Source: Eubacteriales bacterium
GTDB lineage: Bacteria; Bacillota; Clostridia; Peptostreptococcales; Anaerovoracaceae
DNA: 64,000 bases
Assembly (NCBI GenBank): GCA_028706405.1
Contig: JAQWBM010000009.1
Location: forward strand, 1 to 64,000
Direction of reading: 5' to 3'
The notes under the pieces were generated by a model. The model saw nothing but the letters and a program-made list of their open reading frames with translations. It had not been told where the DNA came from and did not search any database. This document shows positions 19,222-27,597 of the stretch, one piece after another (position 1 is the first letter of the stretch; each line of letters starts with the position of its first letter). Position numbers and translations under genes: made by a program.

Positions 19222-19338
19222 TGCGAATCCCTTCCAGATTTCTATTTTTTCTGGTTTAAACGCCTGTCATTCCATAGATTATATATCGAAAAACTGCGAA
19301 AATCAACTAAGATGCTGGAATAAAGGGTGATGTAGTGG

Positions 19339-19492
19339 TATAATAAATTATTGTTCGCGATATGGTGCGAAGGCTTTGGTTGCAGTTGAAACCGGCTGTT
19401 GGAGGTGGTCTGTAATACTCTCCCAACAATCAGGTCAAAGCAGCGATATGATTTAAGGGAAAAAGGATTAGTTTAGTAAGGAGATATTGATA
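19339..19492 (+). promoter_or_regulatory. Probable promoter and structured 5' leader of galE
   Basis: TATAAT at 19339-19344 with only a weak -35 (TGGAAT, 17-base spacer). The following 140 bases before galE contain pairing arms, e.g. GGTT/AACC around 19377-19394 and TGTTGG/CCAACA around 19398-19432. No known riboswitch class is recognised. Confidence 0.35.
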
Positions 19493-20506
19493 ATGCCTAT
19501 ATTGGTTACTGGCGGAGCAGGCTACATAGGCAGCCATACCTGTGTGAGTCTGCTGAAAAAAGGATTTGAAATAATAGTTTTAGATAACCTTTGCAACAGC
19601 AAGGAGAACGCTGTTAAATGCATCAGCCGGATCACCGGAAAGGACGTCCCCTTCTATCCATACGATCTTCGGGATAAGGAAAGCGTGCGGTCGGTATTTG
19701 AGAAAGAAGCAATAGAGGCTGTGATTCATCTTGCAGGATATAAGGCAGTGGGAGAGTCGGTCAGGGAACCCTTGAAGTATTATGAAAACAACATCTTGGG
19801 GACCTTGAACCTGCTTGAATGCATGCGTGAATACGGAGTTCGGAATATGATATTCAGCTCTTCGGCAACGGTATATACCGGCGCTTTGGATAAGGCGTCG
19901 GCCAAGGCATTAACGGAAGAATCCCCTCTGGCTGTCACAAATCCTTACGGCAGAACCAAGCTTATGATTGAAGAGATCCTGCGCGACCTGCACCAATCGG
20001 ATCCGGTCTGGAATATCATTTCCTTAAGATACTTTAACCCCATTGGCGCGCATGAAAGCAGCCTTATTGGAGATGATCCCAACGGGATACCAAACAATTT
20101 AATGCCTTATATAGTGCAAGTAGCTTCCGGCAAGCTAGAAAAACTTAACATATTTGGGAATGATTACAACACCAAAGACGGCACAGGGGTCCGCGATTAT
20201 ATCCATATAATGGATCTGGCTGACGGGCATGTCGCCGCTATGAAGAAATTAAATGATTGCGGCGGCGGTTTTACGGCGTACAATTTGGGTACAGGGCAAG
20301 GCTACAGCGTATTGGATATTGTCAATACATTCAGCAGGGTCAATGGTGTTGAAATCCCATATGTAATTGCTCCCCGGAGGGAGGGAGATGTGGATACATG
20401 TTTTGCCGACCCGTTCAAGGCGGAACAGGAGCTGAACTGGAAGGCGATGAGGAATTTGGCGGACATGTGCAGAGACTCCTGGTATTTTCAGCAGTCTATA
20501 TCGTAA
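19493..20506 (+). CDS. galE: UDP-glucose 4-epimerase
   Basis: Interconverts UDP-glucose and UDP-galactose (or the HexNAc forms) in the cytoplasm. 337 aa, standard length. NAD-binding TGGAGYIGSH at the N-terminus, catalytic S/T and YxxxK in FSSSATVYTG and NPYGRTK (about residues 122 and 147), ISLRYFNPIGAH near 175. I start at ATG 19493, 9 bases after AAGGAG; a TTG two codons earlier is less likely. Supplies UDP-galactose for the nearby polysaccharide enzymes. Confidence 0.96.
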   Translation: MPILVTGGAGYIGSHTCVSLLKKGFEIIVLDNLCNSKENAVKCISRITGKDVPFYPYDLRDKESVRSVFEKEAIEAVIHLAGYKAVGESVREPLKYYENNILGTLNLLECMREYGVRNMIFSSSATVYTGALDKASAKALTEESPLAVTNPYGRTKLMIEEILRDLHQSDPVWNIISLRYFNPIGAHESSLIGDDPNGIPNNLMPYIVQVASGKLEKLNIFGNDYNTKDGTGVRDYIHIMDLADGHVAAMKKLNDCGGGFTAYNLGTGQGYSVLDIVNTFSRVNGVEIPYVIAPRREGDVDTCFADPFKAEQELNWKAMRNLADMCRDSWYFQQSIS

Positions 20507-20593
20507 AATTAATTGACCTTGTCCAAAATGTGGTTTATAGTAAGGGTATTGGGAATAATAACCAGTTAGAGATTAATAAAAGGGGAAAATGAC

Positions 20594-21652
20594 ATGAAGA
20601 GGTTAGCAATATTTATTACAGCAATATCACTGCTTTTCAGCACATGCACCACAGCATCTTATGCGGATGCGTCAGGATCCGCAGTTCCGGTTCCAAAAAA
20701 AATCATGTTTTATTTAAAGCCGGATATTACTGTGGAGATGGACGGTGTCAGACAGATTTTTAAAGACGCAAACGGTCATATCGTTTATCCTGTCATTTAT
20801 AATGGATCTGCATATCTTCCGGTTCGGGCCGTGTCGGCATTGATGAATAAACCGGTTGAATGGAGCAATCACAGTAAAACCATCTATATCGGGAAAACTC
20901 TTTCCTATCCCTATAAAAATACAGCCCCCATTCCGACAGATGCAGCGATTTCTGCCGCTGATGGTACATATTCTTCCTGGAGCGTTGAATCGGAACTTGT
21001 TATCGGTTATTCAAAACCGGATATTTTGATTATGTACGATTATCTGATCATAACATGTAAAGACGAAAACGGAGGAACCATATACCCGATAAACTATAAT
21101 GACTCCATATACCTGCCGATTAATACGCTTTCAAATCTTATAAGGGAACCAATCGTCTGGGACGGAGAGACCAAGAAAATTTCCATCGGAGACAGTGAGG
21201 AAGATTCCCCTGAAGAAGAACCGACCGAAGAAGAGCCGGTAATAGAGTTCGACGCGACAGCAGTAATGTTTAAAGAGCTTTACGAAAAAGAAGAAGCATT
21301 ATACTATGAAGCGACCGCTAAAATTACACATATAAAGGATTCCACCGCAGAAGAAAGACAGGTGATTGCTACTTCTGCAAGCGAAAATTATCTGAAAGCG
21401 CAGCAAATGACTATGGAAGCAAAGAGTATAAACCAGTCTCCTTTTACGGAAGAAGAAAAGGCGGTTTGTGAAAAGCTGTCATCCTTTGCGGAAAGCAACG
21501 AGTATTATATTCTTATACTTGAAAATATAGCCCATCTTGCCGCTGACGGTTCGGATTATTCCATGCTGGCGGACACCTTCCTGTATTTTGCAATGGATGC
21601 CCAGACAAAGATGGCCGCAGCCAGGGAAGCCCTGCCGCCGACCGAGAGATGA
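20594..21652 (+). CDS. Secreted stalk-domain (copper amine oxidase N-terminal-like) protein
   Basis: 352 aa. Signal peptide (MKRLAIFITAISLLF, cleavage near SYA-DA). Two tandem stalk-domain units at about residues 38-100 and 136-200, each with a KPDI start, an IYP-hydrophobic turn and LPV/LPINTLS helix; both end with VEW/IVW and a ISIG-type strand. Then an acidic, proline-glutamate-rich linker and a helical tail. Stalk domains are common at Clostridia surfaces with no catalytic role known. GAAAAGGGG lies before the ATG. Confidence 0.8.
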   Translation: MKRLAIFITAISLLFSTCTTASYADASGSAVPVPKKIMFYLKPDITVEMDGVRQIFKDANGHIVYPVIYNGSAYLPVRAVSALMNKPVEWSNHSKTIYIGKTLSYPYKNTAPIPTDAAISAADGTYSSWSVESELVIGYSKPDILIMYDYLIITCKDENGGTIYPINYNDSIYLPINTLSNLIREPIVWDGETKKISIGDSEEDSPEEEPTEEEPVIEFDATAVMFKELYEKEEALYYEATAKITHIKDSTAEERQVIATSASENYLKAQQMTMEAKSINQSPFTEEEKAVCEKLSSFAESNEYYILILENIAHLAADGSDYSMLADTFLYFAMDAQTKMAAAREALPPTER

Positions 21653-21987
21653 TAGGAAGCTCATTTTTAAAAGACTGCCTTTAAATTGAGAAGGTTTCGG
21701 TAAGACTGCGGTTTTTCTGTCAGTTTTTTTCTGTTTGTCCTGTTCATTCAAGCAACTCCTGCCCTACATCTTCTGGAGCTGCACCAACTTCATTTATACC
21801 TGTTACATAATCATGTTTTTTAAATTCAACCGGTCTTTCCTGATTATTAATATACCTTATTTCATCGAAGGTATGCTTTGTAAGAGTTAAGTGATATTTT
21901 CTTGTTGAAAAGCGTTACCCAAAGAAATACAATTATAGAATATAAAGCGGCGCGGCGTATGCTGAAATAAAAGCAGGGAGGTCTGAT
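21653..21987. other. Intergenic region with one minus-strand frame remnant
   Basis: No start-bearing gene seen. A T-rich stretch at 21714-21730 may end the upstream transcript. The only protein-like content is the frame described at 21744-21914. Confidence 0.5.
21744..21914 (-). pseudogene. Possible C-terminal remnant of an unrecognised gene
   Basis: Minus-strand frame of 56 codons with no ATG, GTG or TTG start: reads RKYHLTLTKHTFDEIRYIN and, further on, HDYVTGINEVGAAPEDVGQE, ending LLE and stop. The balanced residue use looks like true protein rather than chance, but I cannot name a family. Confidence 0.3.
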
Positions 21988-22299
21988 ATGGTAAAGATAG
22001 AATGCTATATACCCGGGGAATATGTCGGCCGGTTAAAAGACGAGCTCAATAAAACCGGCGCGCTGACGGTTGGCCTCTATGATTATTGTATGGCGGTTTC
22101 AAAGGTCAGGGGAAGCTGGCGGCCTCTCGAAGGAAGCAGTCCGCATGAGGGCGAAACGGGGAAAATCTGCGAGGCTGAAGAAGCAAAAATAGGGTTTACC
22201 TGCAAAAAAGACCTCTGCGGGACAGCCGTTCAAACGATAAAGAACGTGCATCCTTATGAAACGCCGGTCATCAATGTAATCCCTCTTATTTGTGAATGA
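21988..22299 (+). CDS. YqfO/NIF3 insert-domain-like (CutA/PII-fold) protein
   Basis: 103 aa stand-alone copy of the small ferredoxin-like domain found inserted in NIF3/YqfO proteins. Landmarks: GLYDYCMAVSKVRGSWRPLE and GSSPHEGETGK near the middle, and VHPYETPVINVIPL at the end. In NIF3 proteins this insert has a trimeric CutA/PII-like fold; the function of the free form is not known. GGGAGGTCTG precedes the ATG. It is alone between a stalk protein and a convergent amidase gene. Confidence 0.75.
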   Translation: MVKIECYIPGEYVGRLKDELNKTGALTVGLYDYCMAVSKVRGSWRPLEGSSPHEGETGKICEAEEAKIGFTCKKDLCGTAVQTIKNVHPYETPVINVIPLICE

Positions 22300-22350
22300 A
22301 GGATAGAACTGTTATCTTCGGCAGGACCCGTAAAAGAACCCGCACCGGTT

Positions 22351-22848
22351 TTACCATACGTTCACATGTGTAATGTGCAAAAAACGCAAACGCACATACT
22401 CATAGGTATCTAACGGGCGGTTATCGGAGTCGTATGTGTGTGCGGCAACAAGGATATTAGAAGGGGATGGAGGGTCACCAACGGCAACGATGATCGGCGA
22501 ATGCTGAAAAGCCCACCCGTTGAATGAAATTTGGACGATATCCCCCGGTTCCATCTGCGATATGTCCGTCTCCACGGCGACAGGTCCAACTCCACGGTTA
22601 TTTACAAGGAAACGGTATAGAAATTCAACGCCCGTCCACGCGGGCGCGCGGTCGTTCAGGCTGCGGTAATACCAACCGAAGGTAGGCGTGAAGTTCATGA
22701 TACCCGCTCCGGCATACAGAGCCTGCGAGGTGAAATTCGTGCAGTCCCCTCCGAGCTTTTCAAAATCATAGTACCGGGGATTGCGCCCGAACGCCCATTG
22801 ATGCGCATAGGACACTGCTTTTGCCCGATCGTATTCTTTTCTTCTCAA
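22351..22848 (-). CDS. Amidase-domain (Amidase_6 type) protein
   Basis: 165 aa from a TTG start at 22848, chosen because AAGGAGGTG lies 8 bases upstream and because the conserved family starts at RRKEYDRAKAVSYA. A much longer open frame reaches 23301 but its first 151 codons are not protein-like for the family. Core: YYDFEKLGGDCTNFTSQAL with the Cys-Thr-Asn of the NlpC/P60-like thiol site, WYYRSLNDRAPAW, GDIVQI, FQHSPIIV with the catalytic-type histidine, and AAHTYDSDNRPL. No signal peptide in this form, so the site of action (cytoplasm or spore) is uncertain. Confidence 0.82.
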   Translation of the reverse strand: MRRKEYDRAKAVSYAHQWAFGRNPRYYDFEKLGGDCTNFTSQALYAGAGIMNFTPTFGWYYRSLNDRAPAWTGVEFLYRFLVNNRGVGPVAVETDISQMEPGDIVQISFNGWAFQHSPIIVAVGDPPSPSNILVAAHTYDSDNRPLDTYEYVRLRFLHITHVNVW

Positions 22849-23140
22849 TGGAAGCACCTCCTTTTTGTGCATAGTATGCGTGCGAAGGCGCGGGTGTGCG
22901 CCGAGGGGGCAGCGAAACTTCCCGATATGTTTTGGGAGATTATAGATGATAATGCTGTGTTTACGGCGGTAAATGTGAAACGGTGCATTTACTGAATGAG
23001 AGATATTTAAAGAAAATGCTTGAGCGTAATGATACCGGGAACAAAACTCGGAGAAAGTAAGTCTATATAAAGCAGGAAAGACAGGACCGGAGTATAAAAA
23101 AGAATAATTATTGTTAAGGGAAAGGATTAGGGTTTGTAAA

Positions 23141-23884
23141 ATGAATGAACTGAAAAGCAAAATCACGGCAAACATTATCATTGCGGTTATTGCGGCTGTG
23201 GCGGTCATAGCTGCGGCAGTGATCCTTGTAAACGGCGTAGCTGCGATCAAAAGCGGCAATAACGGGATCATCGTGACCGGATCAGCGAAACAGCAGATCA
23301 CTTCCGATCTGATCGTCTGGACCGGAAATTTCTCAGCGAAGTCGTCGGCGCTGCAGGAAGCTTACACAAGGCTGGAATCCGATAAGAGCAAAGTTATGAA
23401 GTATCTTGTGGATCATGGCGTTCCCGAGGACAAGATCGTCTTCTCATCGATCAATACTTATACCCATTACATAATATTGCCCAACGGTCAGTACACCAGC
23501 GATATCGATTTTTACGAGCTTAACCAGACCGTTACCATAAGCTCCGAGGAAATCGACAAGATAACGGACATCTCCAGAAACGTCACGGAACTCCTTAATG
23601 AAGGCATTCAATTCCAGTCCGATCCGCCTCAGTATATGTACACGAAGATCGCAGACATGAAGGTGACCATGCTGGCGGAAGCCACCAAGGACGCAAAAAA
23701 ACGCGCCGAAATGATCGCGGAGAATGCGGGAAACAAGCTTGGAAGGCTGACATATGCCGATATGGGGGTCATCCAGATCACGCCGCTCTATTCTAATGAG
23801 GTCTCGGATTACGGAATGAACGATACCTACTCTCTGGAAAAAGAAATCACAGCCATCGTCCACTGCCAATTTGAAATCAAATAA
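23141..23884 (+). CDS. SIMPL-domain (DUF541) protein
   Basis: 247 aa. One N-terminal membrane helix (about residues 10-32) followed by an exported SIMPL domain: ITVTG-type strand IIVTGSAKQQITSDLIVW, the central TLNQTVTI-like block, then AEMIAENAGNKLGRLTYA near residue 190, the usual family end. Members of this family form ring-like oligomers or bind nothing known; BP26 of Brucella is the best studied. Start at ATG 23141; the TTG at 23111 is not needed. A terminator follows. Confidence 0.85.
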   Translation: MNELKSKITANIIIAVIAAVAVIAAAVILVNGVAAIKSGNNGIIVTGSAKQQITSDLIVWTGNFSAKSSALQEAYTRLESDKSKVMKYLVDHGVPEDKIVFSSINTYTHYIILPNGQYTSDIDFYELNQTVTISSEEIDKITDISRNVTELLNEGIQFQSDPPQYMYTKIADMKVTMLAEATKDAKKRAEMIAENAGNKLGRLTYADMGVIQITPLYSNEVSDYGMNDTYSLEKEITAIVHCQFEIK

Positions 23885-23901
23885 CGGTATCCGTATGCGC
23901 T

Positions 23902-23945
23902 TCCCGCCCTTTATTTCAGTATAAAGAGCGGGAGTTTTTATTTTT
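23902..23945 (+). terminator. Rho-independent terminator
   Basis: Stem TCCCGC-c-CTTTAT / ATAAAG-a-GCGGGA with a 5-base loop, then a T-run (TTTTTATTTTTA). Ends the SIMPL gene transcript. Confidence 0.85.
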
Positions 23946-23965
23946 ATCCAAATCAATCAAAAACT

Positions 23966-23994
23966 TTGAACCATTTCCCGGTTTCGGTGCTCTT
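23966..23994 (+). promoter_or_regulatory. Possible autoregulated ECF promoter
   Basis: TTGAACC with a TTTCCCGG stretch, then GGTGCTC around -10, stands before the ECF sigma gene and resembles the GAAC-type -35 used by such factors. Weak without a second copy in the window. Confidence 0.3.
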
Positions 23995-24027
23995 ATATAC
24001 AGGTGCACCAATCAAGGAGGGGATTTC

Positions 24028-24612
24028 ATGAATGAACCAGAACTGATCATAAGTATCCAGAACGGCGATCCCGATTCTTTCAGGAAACTGTTCGATCTGT
24101 ATAAAAACAAAGCCGTCAGGACAGCGTATCATATCACCGGGAGTCAGGCATCGGCGGAAGATGTGGCGCAGGAGGCATTCGTGAAATGCTATTTAGAGAT
24201 CGGCAAGCTTCAAAATCCGGAATGCTTTAAGACCTGGTTTTACAGATTGCTGGTACGGACCGCGTGGCGATATGATGAAATTGAAAAAAAGAACGTACCG
24301 GTTGAGAACATTTTTGAGGAATCAAAAACCCCCGCGGGAAAAAGTCTCGAGCAGCAGTATCTGGAAACGGAGATATTAAACATATTGTATGCGCAGATAC
24401 AGAAGCTGGATAAAAAGAAGCGGACCACCGTCATGCTGTTCTATTACAGCGAGCTAAGCACGAAAGAGATCGCCCGGGTCATGGGGTGCCTGGAGGGAAC
24501 GGTGAAATCCAGACTGCATTTTGCAAGGAAAATTCTGAAACGCAATTTGGAAGGCTTACAATTAAAGGAGGATGGTTATTATGGGAAAGCCGGATATGAA
24601 TCAGTTCTATGA
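24028..24612 (+). CDS. ECF RNA polymerase sigma factor
   Basis: 194 aa. Region 2 with DPDSFRKLFDLYKNKAVRTAYHITG and SAEDVAQEAFVKCY (core-binding and -10 recognition), region 4 with DKKKRTTVMLFYYSELSTKE and a helix-turn-helix GCLEGTVKSRLHFARKILK. AAGGAGGGG lies before the ATG. It overlaps the next gene by 32 bp, the usual sigma/anti-sigma coupling. Likely responds to an envelope signal and drives its own operon. Confidence 0.93.
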   Translation: MNEPELIISIQNGDPDSFRKLFDLYKNKAVRTAYHITGSQASAEDVAQEAFVKCYLEIGKLQNPECFKTWFYRLLVRTAWRYDEIEKKNVPVENIFEESKTPAGKSLEQQYLETEILNILYAQIQKLDKKKRTTVMLFYYSELSTKEIARVMGCLEGTVKSRLHFARKILKRNLEGLQLKEDGYYGKAGYESVL

Positions 24613-25387
24613 TAAATGCATCAAAGAAGCTTTGAACAGCAAGGCAAACGGAATTACGCCGTCGGGCGCACTGCTCGGCAGGATCAGCTCAGAAATCAAT
24701 GATAAAAAAAAGGAGAATATTTCAATGAATAAAATTTTGCAATCAAGAATGATGAAACCTATTATTATCGCAGCCCTTGTTCTCATCCTTACAACCACCG
24801 CCGGTTTTGCGGCTACACAGATCAGCAGCTTTAGAAGCTCATCAACGCCGGGGGACGATTTCGATCAATTCCCGACCGCGCAGCAGGTGGAAAAAGCTGT
24901 AAACTATGTTCCGGATTATGTCGAATCATTTTCAAACGGCTTTTACTTTAAGGATGCTGCCATCGATAACACCGAAGCCTTGGACGCCGATAACAACAAG
25001 GTGAGGGAATACAAAGGCATAAGCTTCCACTATACGAAAGAAGATGCTCAGAAAGGACAGAGCATGAGTCTGAGTACTGATCTTGAGGGCCCCGGATTGG
25101 TTGATCCACTCGGACCAAATGAGGAAGAGATCTCTTACGGGGATATCAAGCTTACTTATTCTCAAAAGACATTTAAAGTCTTTGGTGAGGATTATACCCC
25201 TACGGAAGAGGAAAATCAGCAAATAGAACAAGGTCTGCTGTGGATCAGCTATGGTGACAAGACCGAAACCTCGATCATTCAATACGTAAGCTGGGTGAAG
25301 GACGGTATTGTCTATAACCTGATGGATAACGGATACGGCGTTGAAAAGGATGAATTTTTAGATATGGCAAAGGAAGTCATCGATTGA
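24581..25387 (+). CDS. Membrane partner of the ECF sigma factor (probable anti-sigma)
   Basis: 268 aa. Short cytoplasmic N-terminus (about 60 residues), one membrane helix (PIIIAALVLILTTTAGF, near residues 64-80), and a 185-residue extracytoplasmic domain resembling the DUF4367 type. No zinc-binding HxxxCxxC motif is visible, so it is not a classical ZAS anti-sigma factor. I use ATG 24581, 10 bases after AAGGAGG; ATG 24572 is too close to the site. The job is inferred from the overlap with the sigma gene. Confidence 0.7.
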   Translation: MGKPDMNQFYDKCIKEALNSKANGITPSGALLGRISSEINDKKKENISMNKILQSRMMKPIIIAALVLILTTTAGFAATQISSFRSSSTPGDDFDQFPTAQQVEKAVNYVPDYVESFSNGFYFKDAAIDNTEALDADNNKVREYKGISFHYTKEDAQKGQSMSLSTDLEGPGLVDPLGPNEEEISYGDIKLTYSQKTFKVFGEDYTPTEEENQQIEQGLLWISYGDKTETSIIQYVSWVKDGIVYNLMDNGYGVEKDEFLDMAKEVID

Positions 25388-25403
25388 CGCGGCAACAGGA
25401 AAT

Positions 25404-25443
25404 AAAGCCAGGGGTTTGGTATAATGAAGCCCTTGGCTTTTTG
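25404..25443 (+). terminator. Rho-independent terminator
   Basis: AAAGCCAGGG ... CCCTTGGCTTT (one bulge) followed by TTTTTG. Ends the sigma/anti-sigma transcript. Confidence 0.75.
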
Positions 25444-25474
25444 AGTTAAAGATGCTTTACACACCAGGGAACAG

Positions 25475-25508
25475 ATTCGGCACCTTACTTAAAACTAAGG
25501 TGCCGAAT
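25475..25508. repeat. 13-bp perfect inverted repeat
   Basis: ATTCGGCACCTTA, 8-base loop, TAAGGTGCCGAAT. No T-run on either side, so it is not a normal terminator. It lies between the 3' ends of the convergent anti-sigma and TolC-like genes. Confidence 0.7.
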
Positions 25509-25564
25509 AGGATAATAATAAAGAAAATCATAGCCATAGCCAATCATCTCCCGGTCTCTGACAG

Positions 25565-26848
25565 TTATTTGATCACTGCGGAGGTTGTACCTACAGTGCT
25601 TGCCTGTTCATAATCGTAGACTGCAAGATTATATTCCAGCAAAGCTTTTGAATAATCGAGCTGTGCGTTGTAATAAAGCAGTTGTGCTCCTTCGACATCT
25701 GAGAGGGTCGCCATTCCCACATCATACTGGAGTTGAGCAAGCCTTTCCATTTCCTTCGCATTTTCCACAGCTTTTTTTCCTGTTTGTACGGCTGAGTGCT
25801 TTTCATTCATATTCATATATTTTGTTCTGACATCGTTTTCCACAGTGAGAGGGGCATTTTTGCTGTTTGTTTCAGCCATCAAAGCATCCATTTTGGCCTT
25901 AATGTAAGTGGATGAGCCTCTTGGGTATGCTTTCAGGGTATCCAGTAGCATATGGGTCATCTGCAGACTATATGCAGCCTCATGGATTTCATTACGGTTA
26001 GCCAAAGCATCCTTAATTGATGCAGTCAGCGTTTTATTAGATAAAGAAATCTCTTTGATACTGTCAGCCAAAGTTACGTTTTGCATTAAATCATAACCCA
26101 TGAATTGATTGAAACCCATTTTCATGGTGTTTAGACCGTTTTGGGCGGCAATCGCCTGGTCTTTCGCTTTGTTAACTGAAATTTCCGCCTCAAGGACATC
26201 GGCTTTAGCCACCGTACCAAGTTTATGTTTCAATTGTGTGTTGCTTAGAAGCTTTTCTTTTAGAGCAAGATTATCCTTCGCTATTTTCACCTGATTCTCA
26301 AGCTCCTTCAATTGATAATAATTATTGATGGTATCTCTTTTTAAGTCGTTCATTTCGGCATCGTAGTTTCTTGGACCCTGAGCAGCCGCGTATTTTTTGT
26401 TTGCTTCCAGCATCTCTTTATTGGTGGTATCAAGGAACCAATTTACATCGCCGCTTTCTTTTTCTTGTTTTTTGGCATTCTTAATATTTTGCACGGATTC
26501 CCCGTATCCTCTGGAGACACCGTCTGCGTTCTGCTTGTTCAGGTCAGCCATTTTTGCCCCCGGGCTGTCTGCAAGCATTTTTTTATATGCATCATCCAAA
26601 GAGAGCTTAACCGGAGTTCCGGTAAAAGTCATATCAGAAACGATCGTAACAGCAGATTCGGTTGTTTCTATTGCAGGGTTTGCCGCCACTGATTCGATTG
26701 CTGCAGATGTCGCATCAGATTCAATTGCAGCGTCTGTAGTGGCATCTAAGGCCGCGGCAGTTGAATTAGTATTGTCTGCTGCAAAAATTACCGTGGTCCC
26801 GCCCAGAATCAATAGTATAGTAAGACTTGTACATAAAAACTTTTTCAT
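25565..26848 (-). CDS. TolC-family (OEP) exported coiled-coil protein
   Basis: 427 aa. Signal peptide at MKKFLCTSLTILLIL, then a low-complexity Ala/Thr/Ser-rich stretch (about residues 25-70), then two OEP-like repeats with long heptad helices (KLSLDDAYKKMLADSPGAK; AKDNLALKEKLLSNTQLKHK with GTVAKADVLEAE; MERLAQLQYDVGMATLSDV with EGAQLLYYNAQLDYSKALLE). In diderms this family forms the outer-membrane exit duct. This cell looks monoderm; such homologues occur in Clostridia without a known role. Start ATG 26848 after AAAGGATTT. No MFP or RND partner gene is adjacent. Confidence 0.82.
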   Translation of the reverse strand: MKKFLCTSLTILLILGGTTVIFAADNTNSTAAALDATTDAAIESDATSAAIESVAANPAIETTESAVTIVSDMTFTGTPVKLSLDDAYKKMLADSPGAKMADLNKQNADGVSRGYGESVQNIKNAKKQEKESGDVNWFLDTTNKEMLEANKKYAAAQGPRNYDAEMNDLKRDTINNYYQLKELENQVKIAKDNLALKEKLLSNTQLKHKLGTVAKADVLEAEISVNKAKDQAIAAQNGLNTMKMGFNQFMGYDLMQNVTLADSIKEISLSNKTLTASIKDALANRNEIHEAAYSLQMTHMLLDTLKAYPRGSSTYIKAKMDALMAETNSKNAPLTVENDVRTKYMNMNEKHSAVQTGKKAVENAKEMERLAQLQYDVGMATLSDVEGAQLLYYNAQLDYSKALLEYNLAVYDYEQASTVGTTSAVIK

Positions 26849-27190
26849 TAATCTCAAATCCTTTCTTCTTTTTTGCATTCTGTCAGGCATTTCAGTGCCA
26901 TAGGCAGAATTATATAAGTTGACCATCAATTTGGTTCATAAATTGAAAAATTTCTGCATTCAAAATTTTTCTGCTTAAACATTATAATATCATTTTAAGC
27001 GTAAATTAAAAACTCGTCAATACAATGCCGGCTTTGAAATATTGATTTAATATTAAGGTTATCATCTATGGGTATCAGGCTTTTTAATATGCACTTTCCT
27101 TGATTCATGTTACTATTCAAAGCCTTTTGTACAGGGTATGCGAATAATAACTGATTTACGCAATTCACGGATATTTTGCATTAATTCTTA

Positions 27191-27219
27191 TTGAATTTGA
27201 CGATTGTATATGCTATAAT
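27191..27219 (+). promoter_or_regulatory. Sigma-A promoter of the tRNA-Val gene
   Basis: TTGAAT (27191-27196), 17-base spacer, TATAAT (27214-27219), 20 bases before the mature tRNA end. Confidence 0.85.
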
Positions 27220-27238
27220 TTTTTTCACAGAACAAAAC

Positions 27239-27314
27239 GGGCGATTAACTCAGTTGGTAGAGTGCCACCTCGACAAGGTGGAAGTCGTTGGTTCGAGCCC
27301 AGTATCGCCCACCA
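27239..27314 (+). tRNA. tRNA-Val (anticodon GAC)
   Basis: 76 nt with encoded CCA. Acceptor GGGCGAT/ATCGCCC, D-stem ACTC/GAGT, anticodon stem CCACC/GGTGG with loop TCGACAA, T-stem GTTGG/CCAGT with two G-U pairs, T-loop TTCGAGC. Anticodon GAC at 27272-27274. Odd: position 33 (27271) is C instead of the nearly universal U. Strong promoter before and terminator after it, so it is a single-gene transcript. Confidence 0.93.
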
Positions 27315-27328
27315 CCTATATCAACAAA

Positions 27329-27355
27329 AATAAGGACATGATGTCCTTATTTTAT
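27329..27355 (+). terminator. Rho-independent terminator of tRNA-Val
   Basis: AATAAGGAC / GTCCTTATT stem with a short loop, then TTTATT. Confidence 0.75.
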
Positions 27356-27597
27356 TGGTGCAATTTCAAACTCCTGACCTAATCAGTCTCATCTATGAGA
27401 TTTTTTCTCAAAATACTTTGAAATCGTATAATATTGTGCCATAATGAAACCTTGCACAGATTGCCTCCTTACACGGTTATTTTCAGTGAAGAAATCACAT
27501 GAGTGGTTATTTTTCTGCTCGAATACCTATAGATAAGCCCCAATTGATTATTTGCTGTGCCTGCATTATAATATTGGATAAAAGGATGGGATTCAAT

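Noticed and set aside
22870-22890. Sporulation sigma-G promoter before the amidase gene
   Set aside because: A CATACTA-like -10 exists on the minus strand, but the -35 region is GC-rich and does not match.
22849-23301. N-terminal 151 codons of the long amidase frame
   Set aside because: The strong AAGGAGGTG and TTG at 22848 and the start of family similarity place the gene start there; the extension is low-complexity.
27191-27382. 63-aa ORF over the tRNA-Val gene
   Set aside because: It is the tRNA read as protein (RLTQLVECHLDKVEVVG type), a common false frame.
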